NCBI GenBank assembly: GCA_021292165.1
Contig: CM037888.1
Location: forward strand, 33,065,091 to 33,129,090
Direction of reading: 5' to 3'
Source: Shinisaurus crocodilurus
Lineage: Eukaryota > Chordata > Lepidosauria > Squamata > Shinisauridae
Length of the DNA stretch: 64,000 nucleotides
This document shows, piece by piece, positions 1 through 10,374 of the stretch (positions are counted from its first letter, which is position 1; each line of letters opens with the position of its first letter). The notes beneath the pieces are model-generated. The model was not told where the DNA came from, searched no databases, and saw only the letters and a program-made list of their open reading frames with translations. The position numbers and the translations under genes are program-made.

Positions 1-35
1 CACACGGGATCATGGGATCACACACACACAGCGTG

Positions 36-250
36 TGCCGGGCGCCATTTGCCCGCTCACCTGCCCAGGCACAGCTTGTTGTGTCATCCAAGCCCGTGTC
101 GCTTGCTTGAGGGGGGAACAACCTTCAAATAACCCAACAATGCCATAAGTTATTTGAGGGTTGTTTCCCCCTCAGACAAACCATGCCGCCTGGGTTTGGA
201 TGACATGATGAGCCACACCCTGGCAAGTAATTCGGCAAATGGCGCCATGG
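36..250. repeat. Palindromic (foldback) MITE-like element
   Basis: The outer ends are inverted copies: a ggcgccatttgcc segment near 41-53 reappears reversed as ggcaaatggcgcc near 234-246, and tgtcatccaag near 82-92 reappears reversed near 195-205. An inner pair, caaataaccc / gttatttgagg, brackets the centre near 124-165. This foldback layout suggests a non-autonomous DNA transposon. The same AACAACCC/GGGTTGTT vocabulary recurs at 1745-1990 and 44225-45060. No clear TSD was found, so the family is unassigned. Confidence 0.5.
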
Positions 251-657
251 ATTAAATAAGCCACCCTGGCTTAGGCCATGGTGATCAGGCAAACCAGGGC
301 ACTGGGTTGGAAGGGACTTTTAGGATATGCATCCCAACTCCCATCTCATTAAAACTTTATGCATCTGGTAGTCTGTGCTTGGGATCCTTGAATGATCATC
401 TTCTAAGATCTCACTCAGAAAATCTGCTAATGGTCCCACGGTCTGTTAGAACAGAGCCTTTTCAGAAATGGCCCCTAAACTGTGAATCCGTTTTACCTGC
501 TGAGGCTCATCAGATTCATGTTCTTACCCTGTTTAAACGGACTCCAAGACCTCTTTATCTAGACAGACTTTCTGTTGCTAAATGTCTCGGTTCGTGACTG
601 CGGCATAAATAATTTCTGCATATCGGGTTTACCCCGTTAGACTGTCTTGATTTTATT
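251..657. other. No recognisable feature
   Basis: An open frame of 96 codons lies at 307-597 on the plus strand. Its product matches no family I know, and it sits in ordinary AT/GC-balanced sequence. I treat it as chance. Confidence 0.4.
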
Positions 658-662
658 TGTAT

Positions 663-1385
663 TGTGGAGAAAGCCCAACACCAGTCTGCACACACACACA
701 CACAGTCTTCCCCTAAGGGAGGGGGCGAGGGAGGAGGGATGAAGTCACAGGAGAAACAGCCAGACAGGTCGTCATCCCCAACAAGGAAGAGTCTCGGTGG
801 AGATCCACAAAAACCCAGGAAGGACCATCAAGGACCATCAAACTATCAGGGCAGTCTCAAAGAGCTGTGAAGTACCAGTACGTCACCTTCTCCCCGGGCA
901 GGAATAAGCCCACCTGACGCGAAGGGGCAGGCATAAGCCCCACCTGACCTGGAGGGCGGGGAGAGCGGGAACTCAGGGGTAGAAAACCCCTCTCCCTTCC
1001 GGTAGAGGGTTGTTGAGAACCAGGGTACGTCGGGGCCAGATTCGTTCTTCAAGCGGCAGCCTGAGTAAGCCAGTCTCATCCCCGGATCGGCCGACCCGGA
1101 GCCAGGCTGAAACTGACTAAGCGTAGAGTCTCTGATCTGAGGTAATTGACCAGATTCAATCTGCTAGCCTAGGAGCCTGTTCATTGAGTAACGCAGGGGT
1201 CAACTAAGGTTGTGTTGACATTGTAGTATTCCTGGAGAGCTGTTAGTTCCGATCTGGTTTTTGTAAACAATAAAGTTGTCATTTAAAGGCTTGGTTTCTG
1301 TGCGCGAAGCTCTCGGTGGTCGCCAGCGCTGAAGCTGTAATCATGGTTACGTTAAGCCGAATCGCACAGGATCTGCTACTTCACA
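663..1385 (+). mobile_element. Solo LTR, Gypsy (Gmr1-related) type
   Basis: A 723-bp segment beginning TGTGGAGAAAGCC and ending CTTCACA is flanked by a perfect 5-bp duplication, tgtat (658-662 and 1386-1390). A polyadenylation signal AATAAA lies at 1269-1274. The first 150 bases (TGTGGAGAAAGC, a CA repeat, a G-rich run, then a CAGCCAG motif) resemble the U3 start of the complete Gypsy element at 48559-55494. It therefore looks like a solo LTR from a related family, left by LTR-LTR recombination. No internal coding sequence remains. Confidence 0.75.
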
Positions 1386-1477
1386 TGTATGTTGTTTTAT
1401 TTCTTGAAGGTATTGATGCAGGTTTTAAAATCATCTAATTTTCTATATACAATCTGTCAACTGAGGATCACACTAGA

Positions 1478-1600
1478 GGCATCTGATGAAGTGGGCTCTG
1501 ATTCACAAAAATGTCTGCCACGATAAATGTCTGCCACCTTTAAGGTGCCGCAAGACTCTCTCTTGTTTTGCTGCAACGGACTGGCAACTGCTGCTGCCCC
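1478..1600 (-). repeat. Reptilian interspersed repeat of the 'catctgatgaagtggg' family
   Basis: On the plus strand it reads catctgatgaagtgggctc, then a segment ending in a tttaaggtgccgcaagactc motif and gctgcaacggactgg. This is the reverse of a repeat common in reptile genomes; a second copy lies at 58898-59003 in the other orientation. I cannot assign it to a class. No TSD was found. Confidence 0.5.
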
Positions 1601-1744
1601 ACTGGAAGAGGCAAAAGCAGAGCTGTGGACTGGGCTGTATCCTGGGTGGCGCTGATTCCATTTCCCTACACACACTCCTCTCAAACTAACCTGGTTTCTT
1701 GTCCTGGCATGTCGTACAAACGCAGACATCATGGGTAATCTGAG

Positions 1745-1990
1745 AGTTAAACAGCCCTCTAGTAGTAGTAGTGTTATGTGAGGGTTGTTTAACCCTCAAA
1801 TAACCCACAGTGGCCAGGTTCGCATGACATGCTGCACCCCCCAATCGCCCCAATCAGGGGGTGCATATTGAAAATGGCGGCCGCACACACTGTGGCTCAT
1901 CACGGGTTAAATTACCCGTGGGGAGCTGGCTGTGTCATGCGAACAGGCCCATCAAGTGATGGGAGGACCTCAGCTTAATTCTGCTTCCAG
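1745..1990. repeat. Palindromic repeat related to 36-250
   Basis: It contains gagggttgtttaaccctcaaataaccc, a local foldback, and the pair ttcgcatgacatg (about 1819) / tgtcatgcgaac (about 1933). This inverted layout matches the elements at 36-250 and 44225-45060. Ends and TSD were not resolved. Confidence 0.4.
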
Positions 1991-2839
1991 TTCCAGCTAG
2001 TTGCGGCCCAGCGATGCCTCGGCAACCCTCAAGGGCTGTGTTGGGGAGGCAACTCCAACCAGCGGGCAACAGCAGATCTCTACAGAACTGTACTTTCTAA
2101 TCAGCCAGCCTGCTCTTATGTTAGTTTTACAGACACGGGAGATTCAAACACCGCCTGTGAATGTGCCCCTCTGTGCAACCCAGGTTCTCTGCTCGGGCTT
2201 CCTCCTCCCGCTGAGATACTCTGGCCACGCAGGTGTCGCTGCCGTCCTCCTCGCAGCCCAGGCAACCTCCCCTGCTTTGCCTCCTGCCCAGGCCTCACTC
2301 CCAAGATTAATGGCTCCTGGCATCCGGCACAGAACCGGCCAGGTCCCATCAGTCACTGAGCTAATCCAGTGGCCGGGAGGCTGGTGCGGAGTGGCTGCTG
2401 CCCCTGGGGAGAGGGCCTTTCCAGCTCCTGGAAACAGCCCTCTCCGCCAGCCACTGCGAGGGCTCGGTTTGCAGAGAGCGTTCCTTCCCAGCCCGCTTTG
2501 AGCGGCTCCGGTCCCATTTCAGCCTCCCGTCCGGCAGACGGACACTCGCTACCCTGCTGTTCTCAGACTGAGCCAGGATCTCCGGCTTGTCATCTCTCTG
2601 CCCCTGCCCTCATAGGGATCCGGGGGGGGGGGAGGGGAAGGTTAAAACCAATTTAAGGACTAGATCCAGAAAATTCCGATGCAAACAGGAAAAGGGGCGC
2701 CAGGGGCGGGAGGTAGCCCGGATCTCGCTGAGGTGGTGAGCCCACATGTGGACTTGCCAGGCTCTGGGGAGTCTACTCCTGCACAACCCGCTTGGCCAGA
2801 AGACCAGGGAACACAGAAGGGGCGTCCACGCGTGCCACG
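1991..2839. other. GC-rich stretch, nothing recognised
   Basis: Several overlapping open frames up to 166 codons exist (for example 2001-2501), as expected by chance at this base composition. None shows a domain, a splice pattern or other coding hallmarks. Confidence 0.4.
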
Positions 2840-3001
2840 GCCCGCCGCCGTGCCTCTCCCGGAAGCCGTCTGCCCGTGTCTGCCAGTTGCATCCATCATC
2901 ACGGGCTTCCCACAGGCAGCTGGTTGGCCACGGTGGGAACAGAATGCTCGTGGGGCGAGAGAGAGGCCTTTGGTGCGATCCAGCACAGCTCTGCTTATGA
3001 A
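2840..3001 (+). mobile_element. CR1/L3-like LINE 3' end fragment
   Basis: The run cccacaggcagctggttggcc, then gaacagaatgct and gatccagcacagctctgctta, matches the 3' untranslated end of a squamate CR1/L3-like family. The same tail occurs reversed at 35108-35345. It is diverged and 5' truncated. Confidence 0.55.
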
Positions 3002-3715
3002 GCTCAACTCTGCACTTGAAGCTCAACTGAAAACAATCTTCCGCACGATGGCGTAGAGGCCCCATCAAACCCACCCATCCAGCTGAGCCTGGCAGTCTGA
3101 GCCACTTGCTGCCACCGTGCTTCGTCCCTGCCTCGCCCTGCCCCCCTCACCTCTTTGCAGCAGCCCACCCAGGAGGGCCTCTCCCCTCTGGGCTCCCGTC
3201 GCCGTCCGTCGCCCCACCGGTGTCCAACCCGGGCCCCGTAGCCCCCCCGTGGCGACCCTAGCGGCTCCTTTCGTCGACACTTCGGCACTTCGGCAGCAGT
3301 ACGGCTGGCGCTTCTCCAGCTCAGCTGCCCCACAAAGGCCTCCTGCTCATTGAACTGACTCTACCCACCCCCACCCCCTTTGCTGCCCTGGAAGTGCCCC
3401 CCCAAAAACCCACATGCTGCCCCCCCCAGTGCCACCCCAAGACATTTGGCTGCCTGAAGCAGAGCCCGGGGGTGCAACACTTGCTGGACCACACAGACAC
3501 CAATTCTTGCCCTCATTTCTCCCCCCACCCACCCCACCCACCCACAAACACACGCCATGGTGCCCCACTGAAGCTTCACCCCATGGCTCCCCCCCCGTCT
3601 TTCCAAGGAAGCCTTTGGCCTGACCCTGGGGGTCTTCCTCTCCAGCTGAAACGATGCCCAAATACTTGTAACAGTATCCACTCACATTTGTCCCTTGGTT
3701 CCATTCCTCCCCTCT
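3002..3715. other. C-rich stretch, nothing recognised
   Basis: Long C and CCCA runs dominate the plus strand. A 276-codon minus-strand frame (3347-4177) crosses the hairpin element at 3724-3852 and low-complexity DNA. It is not a credible gene. Confidence 0.4.
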
Positions 3716-3723
3716 GTTTATTG

Positions 3724-3852
3724 CAGTGTTTCTCAACCTTGGGTCCCCAGATGTTTTTGGCCTACAACTCCTACAACTCCAGCTACGCTGGCTGGGGCAT
3801 GCTGGGAGTTGTAGGCCAAAAACATCTGGGGACCCAAGGTTGAGAAACACTG
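3724..3852. mobile_element. Hairpin hAT MITE, family A (copy 1)
   Basis: Terminal CAGTG with a near-perfect inverted repeat: each arm reads tctcaaccttgggtccccag, then atgtttttggcctacaactc. It is flanked by an exact 8-bp duplication gtttattg (3716-3723 and 3853-3860). The 8-bp TSD and CAGTG ends are hallmarks of the hAT superfamily. It is non-autonomous and has no transposase. Confidence 0.85.
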
Positions 3853-3970
3853 GTTTATTGTTACCCTGGACTCTTCTTGCCCTCCCCTCGACTTCCCTAC
3901 TGTCAACATCTAGATTGTAAGCTCCTTGTGGGCGGAGATCTGTCTCCCCCCCCCCCCCGATGTTATTTCT

Positions 3971-4110
3971 GAAAGGCTGGGTGGGCAACTTGGTGCCCTC
4001 CAGAGGTCTTGGACTATAAAATTCCCATACCCCATGCTGGCTGGGGCTTTTGGGTGTTGTAGTCCAACACATCTGGAGTCCCCCAGGATGCCTCCCCCAG
4101 CTATAAGGCG
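3971..4110. repeat. Possible hAT MITE, old and diverged
   Basis: The pair gccctccagaggtcttggact / agtccaacacatctggag, with a central atgctggctggggc, resembles the hAT hairpin families A and B seen elsewhere in the window. Termini and TSD are not clear. Confidence 0.35.
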
Positions 4111-4811
4111 TCCTGCATAACATGGATGCTTTGGGAGATCCCTTCCTCCAGAACCCATCCCTCACCTCTTGCTCCATCCAGTACTCTCCCTCAGTCTGGG
4201 AAAGCAGGAGAGAGAAAGGGGGCAGTCAGTCTCGGCCCTTGAGACGCCTGAAACATCAGTGATGATGCCCTGCCGCCGGCACTGGCCATCTGCACTGGCT
4301 TCCTGGCCTGGGGCAGACAGATGAGTTCTGGATCTCCAGGATTTCATTTTAAAATGACTGCCGGAGGGGTGTGCGCGCGTCTCTTCTCTGGGTTTGAAAA
4401 ACCTTTCAGGGTCCAAATGCAGCAGTGCAAGCAGCTCAGTGCCAAATGCTGTGCTCTTGGTTCACCTCTGTGGATCAGCTGGGATGCATTTGGTCCCCTC
4501 TTCCACATCATTAGGGCACATTGTGTGCAACATTGTTGGCGCATGAGTGCCTTCAATTATCTGAGAAGCAACACTATAGCCCCATAAGATATGCAAGTGG
4601 CGGGTGACAGTGCGCAGTCCCAAAGCCCCAGTGCTCTCCTCATCATATTTTATTGATAAATCAAAACGATCAGGCTAATAATAGCTGGTCTGGAGGGCGG
4701 CTTCCTCCTGCGCTGTCAATCCATCTCCAGGATCTTGGCCTTAGCCTAAGCAGTGACACTGTTTAACCATCCAATATATAAGTTTTCCCTCGCCGGATCC
4801 CTCGCCGGATC
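4111..4811. other. No recognisable feature
   Basis: Mixed sequence without a credible coding frame, tandem repeat or family motif I know. Confidence 0.35.
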
Positions 4812-5157
4812 GTCACCTTGAAGTGGTGAGTGGGCTTGCGTGTTCCGATGAATCCTGTGAGCAATGCCGTCGGGAGCTATGTACTCCCAGTAGGGTCACC
4901 CATGGCGGTAAGGTCCGGGGAGAGGAACCAGACAAAGAACGATCCAAAACATAAAGTCCTCAACGGCAGAACAGGCGGAAGATAATTAAACCTAAATTAC
5001 AACGGCTGTGAAGGCGGATGAAGGCTGCAGCAGAGAATGGTTTTCCAATCGTCAGGGTAACCGTGCCATTGGATCTCTGCCGTACTCTGTCAAGTTTGTG
5101 TGGTGATTCGTTGTGCACCGATCTCCCCACATAAAACAGTTTCACGCACAGGCGTCT
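4812..5157 (+). mobile_element. Retrotransposon 5' region fragment
   Basis: The motifs caccttgaagtggtgagtgg, gggcttgcgtgttccgatgaa and cccagtagggtcacccatgg look like the conserved 5' leader of a vertebrate LINE family that I recall but cannot name. It is followed closely by a 3' LINE end (5225-5300), so most of the body is missing. The link to that 3' end is inferred from adjacency. Confidence 0.4.
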
Positions 5158-5224
5158 TCCAACCCAACCCATCCAACCCAACCCAACCCAACCCAACCAA
5201 ACCAAACCCAACCAAACAAAACAC
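5158..5224. repeat. Tandem (CCAAA/CCCAA)n microsatellite
   Basis: About 65 bases of aaccc and aaccaa units. The unit is not the telomeric TTAGGG, so it is not an interstitial telomere. Confidence 0.8.
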
Positions 5225-5300
5225 AATCTTCTTTAGAATTTCCTCCTTTTATCCCGGAAGACAATCTTACTCGGTCACGAGTGATCGCCTGATGATGAAT
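5225..5300 (+). mobile_element. LINE 3' end with GAT tail
   Basis: The text cttctttagaatttcctcc ... atcccggaagacaatcttac ... gtgatcgcctgatgatga is nearly identical to the end of the LINE fragment at 21009-21557. This shared end defines a family 3' terminus with a (GAT)n tail. Confidence 0.6.
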
Positions 5301-5756
5301 GTTATTATTTTTTTTCCACTTCCTTTTCCTCCCCGAACCTGGACAGTCAGCTTCAAGCATCAAACCACATCTGTTGGCTATGGGACTCCAACATCGGTTT
5401 CACATCAGTACCGTGTGTGGACAGAATGACGGACGGGTGGGTGGGTGGCCCAGTTTGGACTGTGTCTGGGAAAGACCTCAGACTAATGAAGGGATCAGGA
5501 GAACTCAGAGCAACTACAAGGTACATGATGTTGCTCCTGGCGCTCAAAGTCAAATGTCAATTTCTCTTCCCCGTTGGCTAGCGTACTTGCCTTGCCCGCT
5601 CCATTAACTGTAAGAGAGAAACATAATCCGGGCTATTTGATTGAGCCTGTCAGAAAGCATTGGTTATGTCAGGTAATCCTGTGTTCACCAGTTCCTGGCT
5701 TTTCACCAAATCATCACATGGTCTGTGTGAAGCTGCCTTTGTCAGAGCATTGGTTC
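5301..5756. other. No recognisable feature
   Basis: Short open frames only; no motif, repeat or splice pattern stands out. Confidence 0.35.
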
Positions 5757-5764
5757 CTCTATTC

Positions 5765-5862
5765 CAGTGTTCTCCAACCTTGGGTCCCCAGGTGTTTTTG
5801 GCCTAGCAATGCTGGGAGTTGTGGGCCAAAAACATCTGGGGACCCAAGGTTGGAGAACACTG
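5765..5862. mobile_element. Hairpin hAT MITE, family A (copy 2)
   Basis: CAGTG ends and inverted arms as in copy 1, with a shortened loop. The TSD is ctctattc (5757-5764) against ccctattc (5863-5870), 7 of 8 matching. Confidence 0.8.
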
Positions 5863-6154
5863 CCCTATTCTGACTGCCAGCAGCTCTCTGGGGTATTCCC
5901 CACGTGCTACCCAGTCCCCTTGAGCTGCTGCTGCTGCTGCAGTCTGCAAAGGGGCTGCCCAGTCGTTTGCCTTCGCTTGCAGCTCCCTCTCTCTTCTTAG
6001 CTTCCTAAGCCGCTTCATTGGTAGGACCGGGCTCCCTTGAGTGGCACCTGAAGTGAGGTGAGGTGGTCTGCAGAGCTCGCATGCATCTGCAATGGCTCAT
6101 TCACAAGTGCAAGGGTCATAGAATCATAGAATCACAGAATAGTAGAGCTGGAAG

Positions 6155-6839
6155 CAGGGCCGGCGCTACCGCTAGGCCGACTAGGCTGTTGCCTAGGGCG
6201 CGTAGCGTAAGAGGGCGCAGAACGCTGCGCTCCTCTTCGCTGCCGGCGCGCTCCTGCCCTGCCCTGCCCTGCCCTGCCCTCCCGCCCGCCCGCCTCTCCG
6301 AGAAAGCCAGGTCAGTGCGCCCGGAGTAGTGGTGGGTCCGAGCCTGGGCGCCTCCCCCCCACCTTGCCTCGCCTCCGCGCCGCCTCCCACCTCGCCTCGC
6401 TTCGCCTCTGCGCCGCCTCCCCCCCACTTCGCCTCGCTTCGCCTCCCCCCCGCGCCGCCTCCCCCCCTCGCTTCGCTTCGCCTCGCCTCTACTCCGCGCT
6501 GCCTCCCCCCCCCCGACACCTACCTTCTCCGCGCTGTTTCCGGAGCCCCGCCCGCGCTCTGTTTTGGCGGGAAGAACCAGGGCAACAGGGCTTAAACAGC
6601 CCTGTTGCTCTGGTTTCCCCCGGCCAAAAACAGAGCGCGGGGGGCCCTTTTCGGAGGAGGCGTGGGAAGGTAGGTGGGGGGCGGCAGCGGCAGCGTGGGG
6701 GGGTGTGTGTGTCCGGTGGCGGGGGGGGGCGGGAGGTTGCAGAGCAGGGCTGCTTTCCGGAGCCCCCCCCCACGGCACGAGAGGGGGGGCGCTAAATATA
6801 GTTTAGCCTAGGGCGCCAAACTGCCCTGCACCGGTCCTG
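6155..6839 (+). mobile_element. hAT non-autonomous element, family E (copy 1)
   Basis: Starts CAGGGCCGGCGCTACC and ends CACCGGTCCTG, imperfect terminal inverted repeats. The exact 8-bp TSD gctggaag (6147-6154 and 6840-6847) duplicates CR1 sequence, proving insertion into that LINE. The interior is GC-rich with an inner hairpin (cagggcaacagggct / agccctgttgctctgg near 6570-6615). Open frames inside it (for example 6116-6778 minus) are composition artefacts. Three other copies lie at 14732-15298, 17466-18007 and 37997-38276. Confidence 0.85.
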
Positions 6840-6878
6840 GCTGGAAGGGGCCTACAAGGCTCAATGCAGGAATCCAGG

Positions 6879-7811
6879 TCAAAGCATCCCTGACAGATGT
6901 CTGTCCAGCTGCACCTTGAATGCCTCCAGAGTGGGAGAGCCCACAACCTCCCTAGGTAGTTGATTCCATTGTCTTATTGCTCTGACAGTCAGGAAATTTT
7001 TCCTGATGTTTAGGTGGAATCTGGGTTCCTGTAACTTGAGCCCATTATTCCGTGTCCTGCAAACTGGGATGATCGAGAAGAGATCCTGGCCCTCCTCTGT
7101 GTGACAACCCTTCAAGTACTGGAAGAGTGCAATCATATCTCCCCTCAGTCTCCTCTTCTGAAGGCTAAACATGCCCAGTTCTTTCAGTCTCTCCTCATAG
7201 GGCCTTGTTTCTAGTCCCTTTATCATCCTTGTTGCCCTCCTCTGAACCCTCTCCAATTTGTCTACGTCCTTCTTAAAGTGTGGTACCCAGAACTGGACGC
7301 AGTACTCAAGATGAGACCTAACCAGTGCTGAGTAAAGGGGAATTATCACTTCACGCGATTTGGAAGCTATACTTCTATTAATGCAGCCCAAAATAGCATT
7401 TGCCTTCTTTGCAGCCACATCGCATTGCTGGCTCATATTCAGTTTGTGATCTACAACAATTCCAAGATCCTTCTCGTTTATAGTATTGTTGAGCCAAGTG
7501 TCCCCCATTCTGTAACTCTGCATTTGGTTTCCTCTCCCTAGGTGCAGCACTTGGCATTTATCCCTATTAAATTTCATTCTGTTGTTTTCAGCCCAGCGCT
7601 CCAGCCTATCGCTTTGAATTTTGTTTCTGTCTTCCAGAGTATTAGCTGTTCCACCCAACTTTGTGTCATCTGCAAATTTGATAAGCATTCCCTGTACCTC
7701 CTGATCCAAGTCATTAATAAAAATGTTGAAGAGCACCGGGCCCAGGACCGAGCCCTGTGGTACCCCGCTCGTTACCTCTCCCCAGTTTGAGAAGGAAGCA
7801 TTGATAAGCAC
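6879..7811 (-). pseudogene. CR1 ORF2 fragment: reverse transcriptase C-terminal half
   Basis: About 310 codons of a CR1 ORF2 remain: GVPQGSVLGP, then FADDTKLGG (the catalytic FADD box), then the long CR1 C-terminal region including YSALVRSHLEYC and [17 protein letters not shown], ending HLSGML. Endonuclease and the N-terminal half of the RT are absent through 5' truncation. Compared with the copy at 35865-37568 there is a small in-frame loss after KIQSD. It would not encode an active protein. Confidence 0.8.
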
Positions 7812-8009
7812 TCTTTGAGTCCGATTCTGTAGCCAATTGTGGATCCACCTGATCTTGCCACCACCTCTGGAGCCTGAGGAGGTTGCACTGCTGTAGTCTC
7901 TGAGAGATCTTGGGGCGTGGTGGATAATTCCACCATGACCCCAACACCCAGTGGGCAGCAGCTGTGAAAAAGGTGGATTCCATGCAAGGGACTATTAGGA
8001 AAGGCATTG

Positions 8010-8600
8010 TTGAAAATGAAACTGCCAGCATTGTTGCCTTTCTACAAAATAATAGTGCAGCCACACTTGGAATTCTGTGTACCGTTCTGGTTGCCACATC
8101 TCAAAAAGTGTATTGTAGAACTGGAAATGTTCCAGAAAAAGGCAACCTATGACAAAAGGTCACAATATTTGGGGCTCTGATCTTAGAAAAACGGCAACTA
8201 GAGGGGAACGTGACAGAGGCGAATAAAATGATGCCTGGTGTGGAGGAAGCAGACAGAGCGAACAGTTTCTCCCTCTCATATCGTACTAGAACTTGGTCAT
8301 TGTGATACTCGAGGCGGGACAGACAAAAGGGAGGACTTCTTTGCCCAGCGCAGAACTAGTGTACGGCATTTGCTGCTGCCGCTAGAAATGGTAACGAGTA
8401 AGTTCATGGAGCTCTCCCCGCGGCTACCAGGCATGGAGGCTGCGTGGAACCTCTGGGTTCAGAGGCAACCTGACCCCGAGAATCACCAGGACCTGCAGGC
8501 AAATCACAGAGGCGGTGCCTTCGCACCTTGCCCTCGGGCTTTCTGGAGGCATCTGGAATCCGGGTGCTGGGTTAGATGGAGCGGCCTCGCTCCGAACCTG
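8010..8600 (+). mobile_element. Old CR1/L3-like LINE fragment
   Basis: Reading across frames, 8050-8140 encodes PHLEFCVPFWLPHLKK and LEMFQKKAT, the CR1 C-terminal motif (compare PHLEYCVQFWAPHFKK). It is followed by the diverged L3-like 3' end (gacagacaaaagggagg..cttctttgcccagcgc; ggcatctggaatccgggtgctgggttagatgga). Many indels; inactive. Confidence 0.5.
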
Positions 8601-8617
8601 CGGGGCTCCCTTTAGAC

Positions 8618-8960
8618 CAGGGGTGGGGAACATCTTTTAGCACGAGGGCCACGCTCCCTTTTGGAGAAGCTCTCAGGGGGCACATTCCAGTGGTGGGTGG
8701 GGCTGAAGACGAAAGAGGCGGGGCCAAAGCCAACCCAGACGCCAGCCCAGCCTGGTGTAGCTCACAGCTCTTGCGGCCAGTAACGGAGCCTCAGGAGAGG
8801 CATCTCAACCTTTTCGAAGGGTGTGGGGGCGGGGGAAGCCGTGCAGACCCGAAATACCATCAAATGATTGCTGGCCAGGGGAGAGGGGGGGTGACCAGTG
8901 GGGGAGTCCCTGGGGGCCGGATCTGCCCCCCCCCGGAGGGCCCTGGGTTCCCCACCTGTG
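8618..8960 (+). mobile_element. hAT non-autonomous element, 'CAGGGGTGGGGAAC' family (copy 1)
   Basis: The left end CAGGGGTGGGGAACA and right end GGTTCCCCACCTGTG form imperfect inverted repeats. Flanks ctttagac (8610-8617) and cctgagac (8961-8968) match at 6 of 8, consistent with an old hAT TSD. A second copy lies at 20163-20450. Confidence 0.6.
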
Positions 8961-8968
8961 CCTGAGAC

Positions 8969-9917
8969 CCACCTGGATTCTGCCCAGCACACAAAGCACA
9001 AGGATGCAGCCGCGGGAAGTGAAGAAAGACTCGCGTGTGCGGCTGGCGGGGGCTGCATCATGCAGCTCGGGGGGGGGGGAATGAAGACACTCGTCTCAGT
9101 CTCAGCCCGTGTGTGGAGTGTGCGCGTGTGTATACGTGGGAGCTAATTGCACTTCCCTGTTCTCTTAATGTGTCAGAGCAATGATAACGGAATGAATCAT
9201 TATGTGTATGCCGACCATGTGATTTCCTTGAGCTGCAGACTTCAGAGTTGGGGAATGTAGAATTCGAAGGATCCAAAACTTCAAGCACCTGCAGGGAGAT
9301 GATGAGCGAGTGCCAGTTCCTGCCCATGTTTCCAGGTGGGAATGTACTTCTGACATACCATCTCATTTGGTCCTTAGTGGTCCTGCTGGATACGGGTAGG
9401 ACTTACCTGGGCCAGTTCTGCTTGACCTGCTCTGTCCAGGAAGCCAGGCAACCCCCAAAGGGTGACAGAACTAAGCTCCGAGAACCGCCCATAAGCAAGT
9501 GGAGCACCTGTGCAAGCCCCACTCCCACTCCATCACTGGGAACCAATGCTCTGCTAGCTTGCTCATTACAAGGCAGCGGTCCTGTCCCGTGTGCGCAAAT
9601 TCTGCTGGTGGCGGGGCTCTCCTCCCAGTTCCTAGGGAGCCTTCCCACACCAGCCCAGTCCCTGCTGCATGGAAGAATGATTTGTTCTACATTTCACATG
9701 GCTATTGTTTAAACCAAAGTTGATTTTAATTTAAAAAAAAAAAAAAAAAAAAGAATGGCATGCGCAGGTGAATTACTCCTTCCCTGCCCACACAGCCATG
9801 TCATGGCCAGTGGCATGAACGGAACATAGCAGGGCATCCATCCATCCATCCATCCATGCAAAACAAGTGCTACTTCCCCCCAAATTCTGGAAAGTCCATT
9901 GGAATTCTACTTGTAGC
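8969..9917. other. No recognisable feature except a poly(A) run
   Basis: A run of about 21 A lies at 9732-9752, which could be the tail of an unrecognised retrocopy, and a (CCAT)n tract lies at 9838-9857. No credible coding frame was seen. Confidence 0.35.
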
Positions 9918-10065
9918 CTATTTATTTATTTATTTATTTATTATATTTATTAATCGCCCATCTGGCCGGCCACCCGGCCACCCTGGGTGATGTACAATTA
10001 AAATACAATAAAACAATACAATAAAATATAATAATTAAAACAATATAAAAAATTCTTTTAAAAAC

Positions 10066-10374
10066 CTAACCCACCCCATATTCCCGCCTGAACAGCCATG
10101 TTTTTAATGCACGGCGGAAGCTCATCACGGAGGGGGCATGGCGAAGGTCACTAGGGAGGGAGTTCCATAGTGTGGGGGCCGCCACAGAGAAGGCCCTCTT
10201 CCTCGTCCCCACCAGCCTGGTTGCTCTGGCTGATGGGATAAGGAGAAGGCCGTCTGCGGCAGACCTTGTTGAGCGACCTACTTGATGTTGCTGAAGGCGC
10301 TCCTTGAGATAGACTGGGCCAGAGCCGTGTAGGGTTTTAAAGGTCAAAACCAACACCTGAATTCGGCTCGGCAA
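10066..10374 (-). pseudogene. L2 ORF2 C-terminal fragment
   Basis: About 102 codons including YLKERLQQHQVGRSTRSA, RKRAFSVAAPTLWNSLP and a terminal ALKTWLFRREYG, the C-terminal signature of this L2 family. It overlaps the next fragment in another frame because of a frameshift near 10360. The same peptide signature identifies the L2 pieces at 15748 and 25359. Confidence 0.75.

Larger units (their letters stand above)
6117..7851 (-). mobile_element. CR1 LINE, 5' truncated, split by a hAT insertion
   Basis: The left end is the CR1 3' terminus, seen as tcatagaatcatagaa on the plus strand (the reverse of the CR1 octamer ATTCTATG). The right end stops at 7851, where similarity to the longer CR1 copy at 35776-37568 ends. 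The hAT element at 6155-6839 interrupts its 3' untranslated region, so the CR1 is older than that insertion. Confidence 0.85.

Noticed and set aside
3347..4177. 276-codon open frame on the minus strand
   Set aside because: It runs across a hairpin hAT MITE and C-rich low-complexity DNA; the peptide is rich in G, P and R without any motif.
5158..5224. Telomere-like CCCAA array
   Set aside because: The unit is CCCAA/CCAAA, not CCCTAA; no interstitial telomere.
6116..6778. 220-codon arginine/glycine-rich frame
   Set aside because: It lies within the GC-rich interior of a hAT element that is non-coding in all copies.
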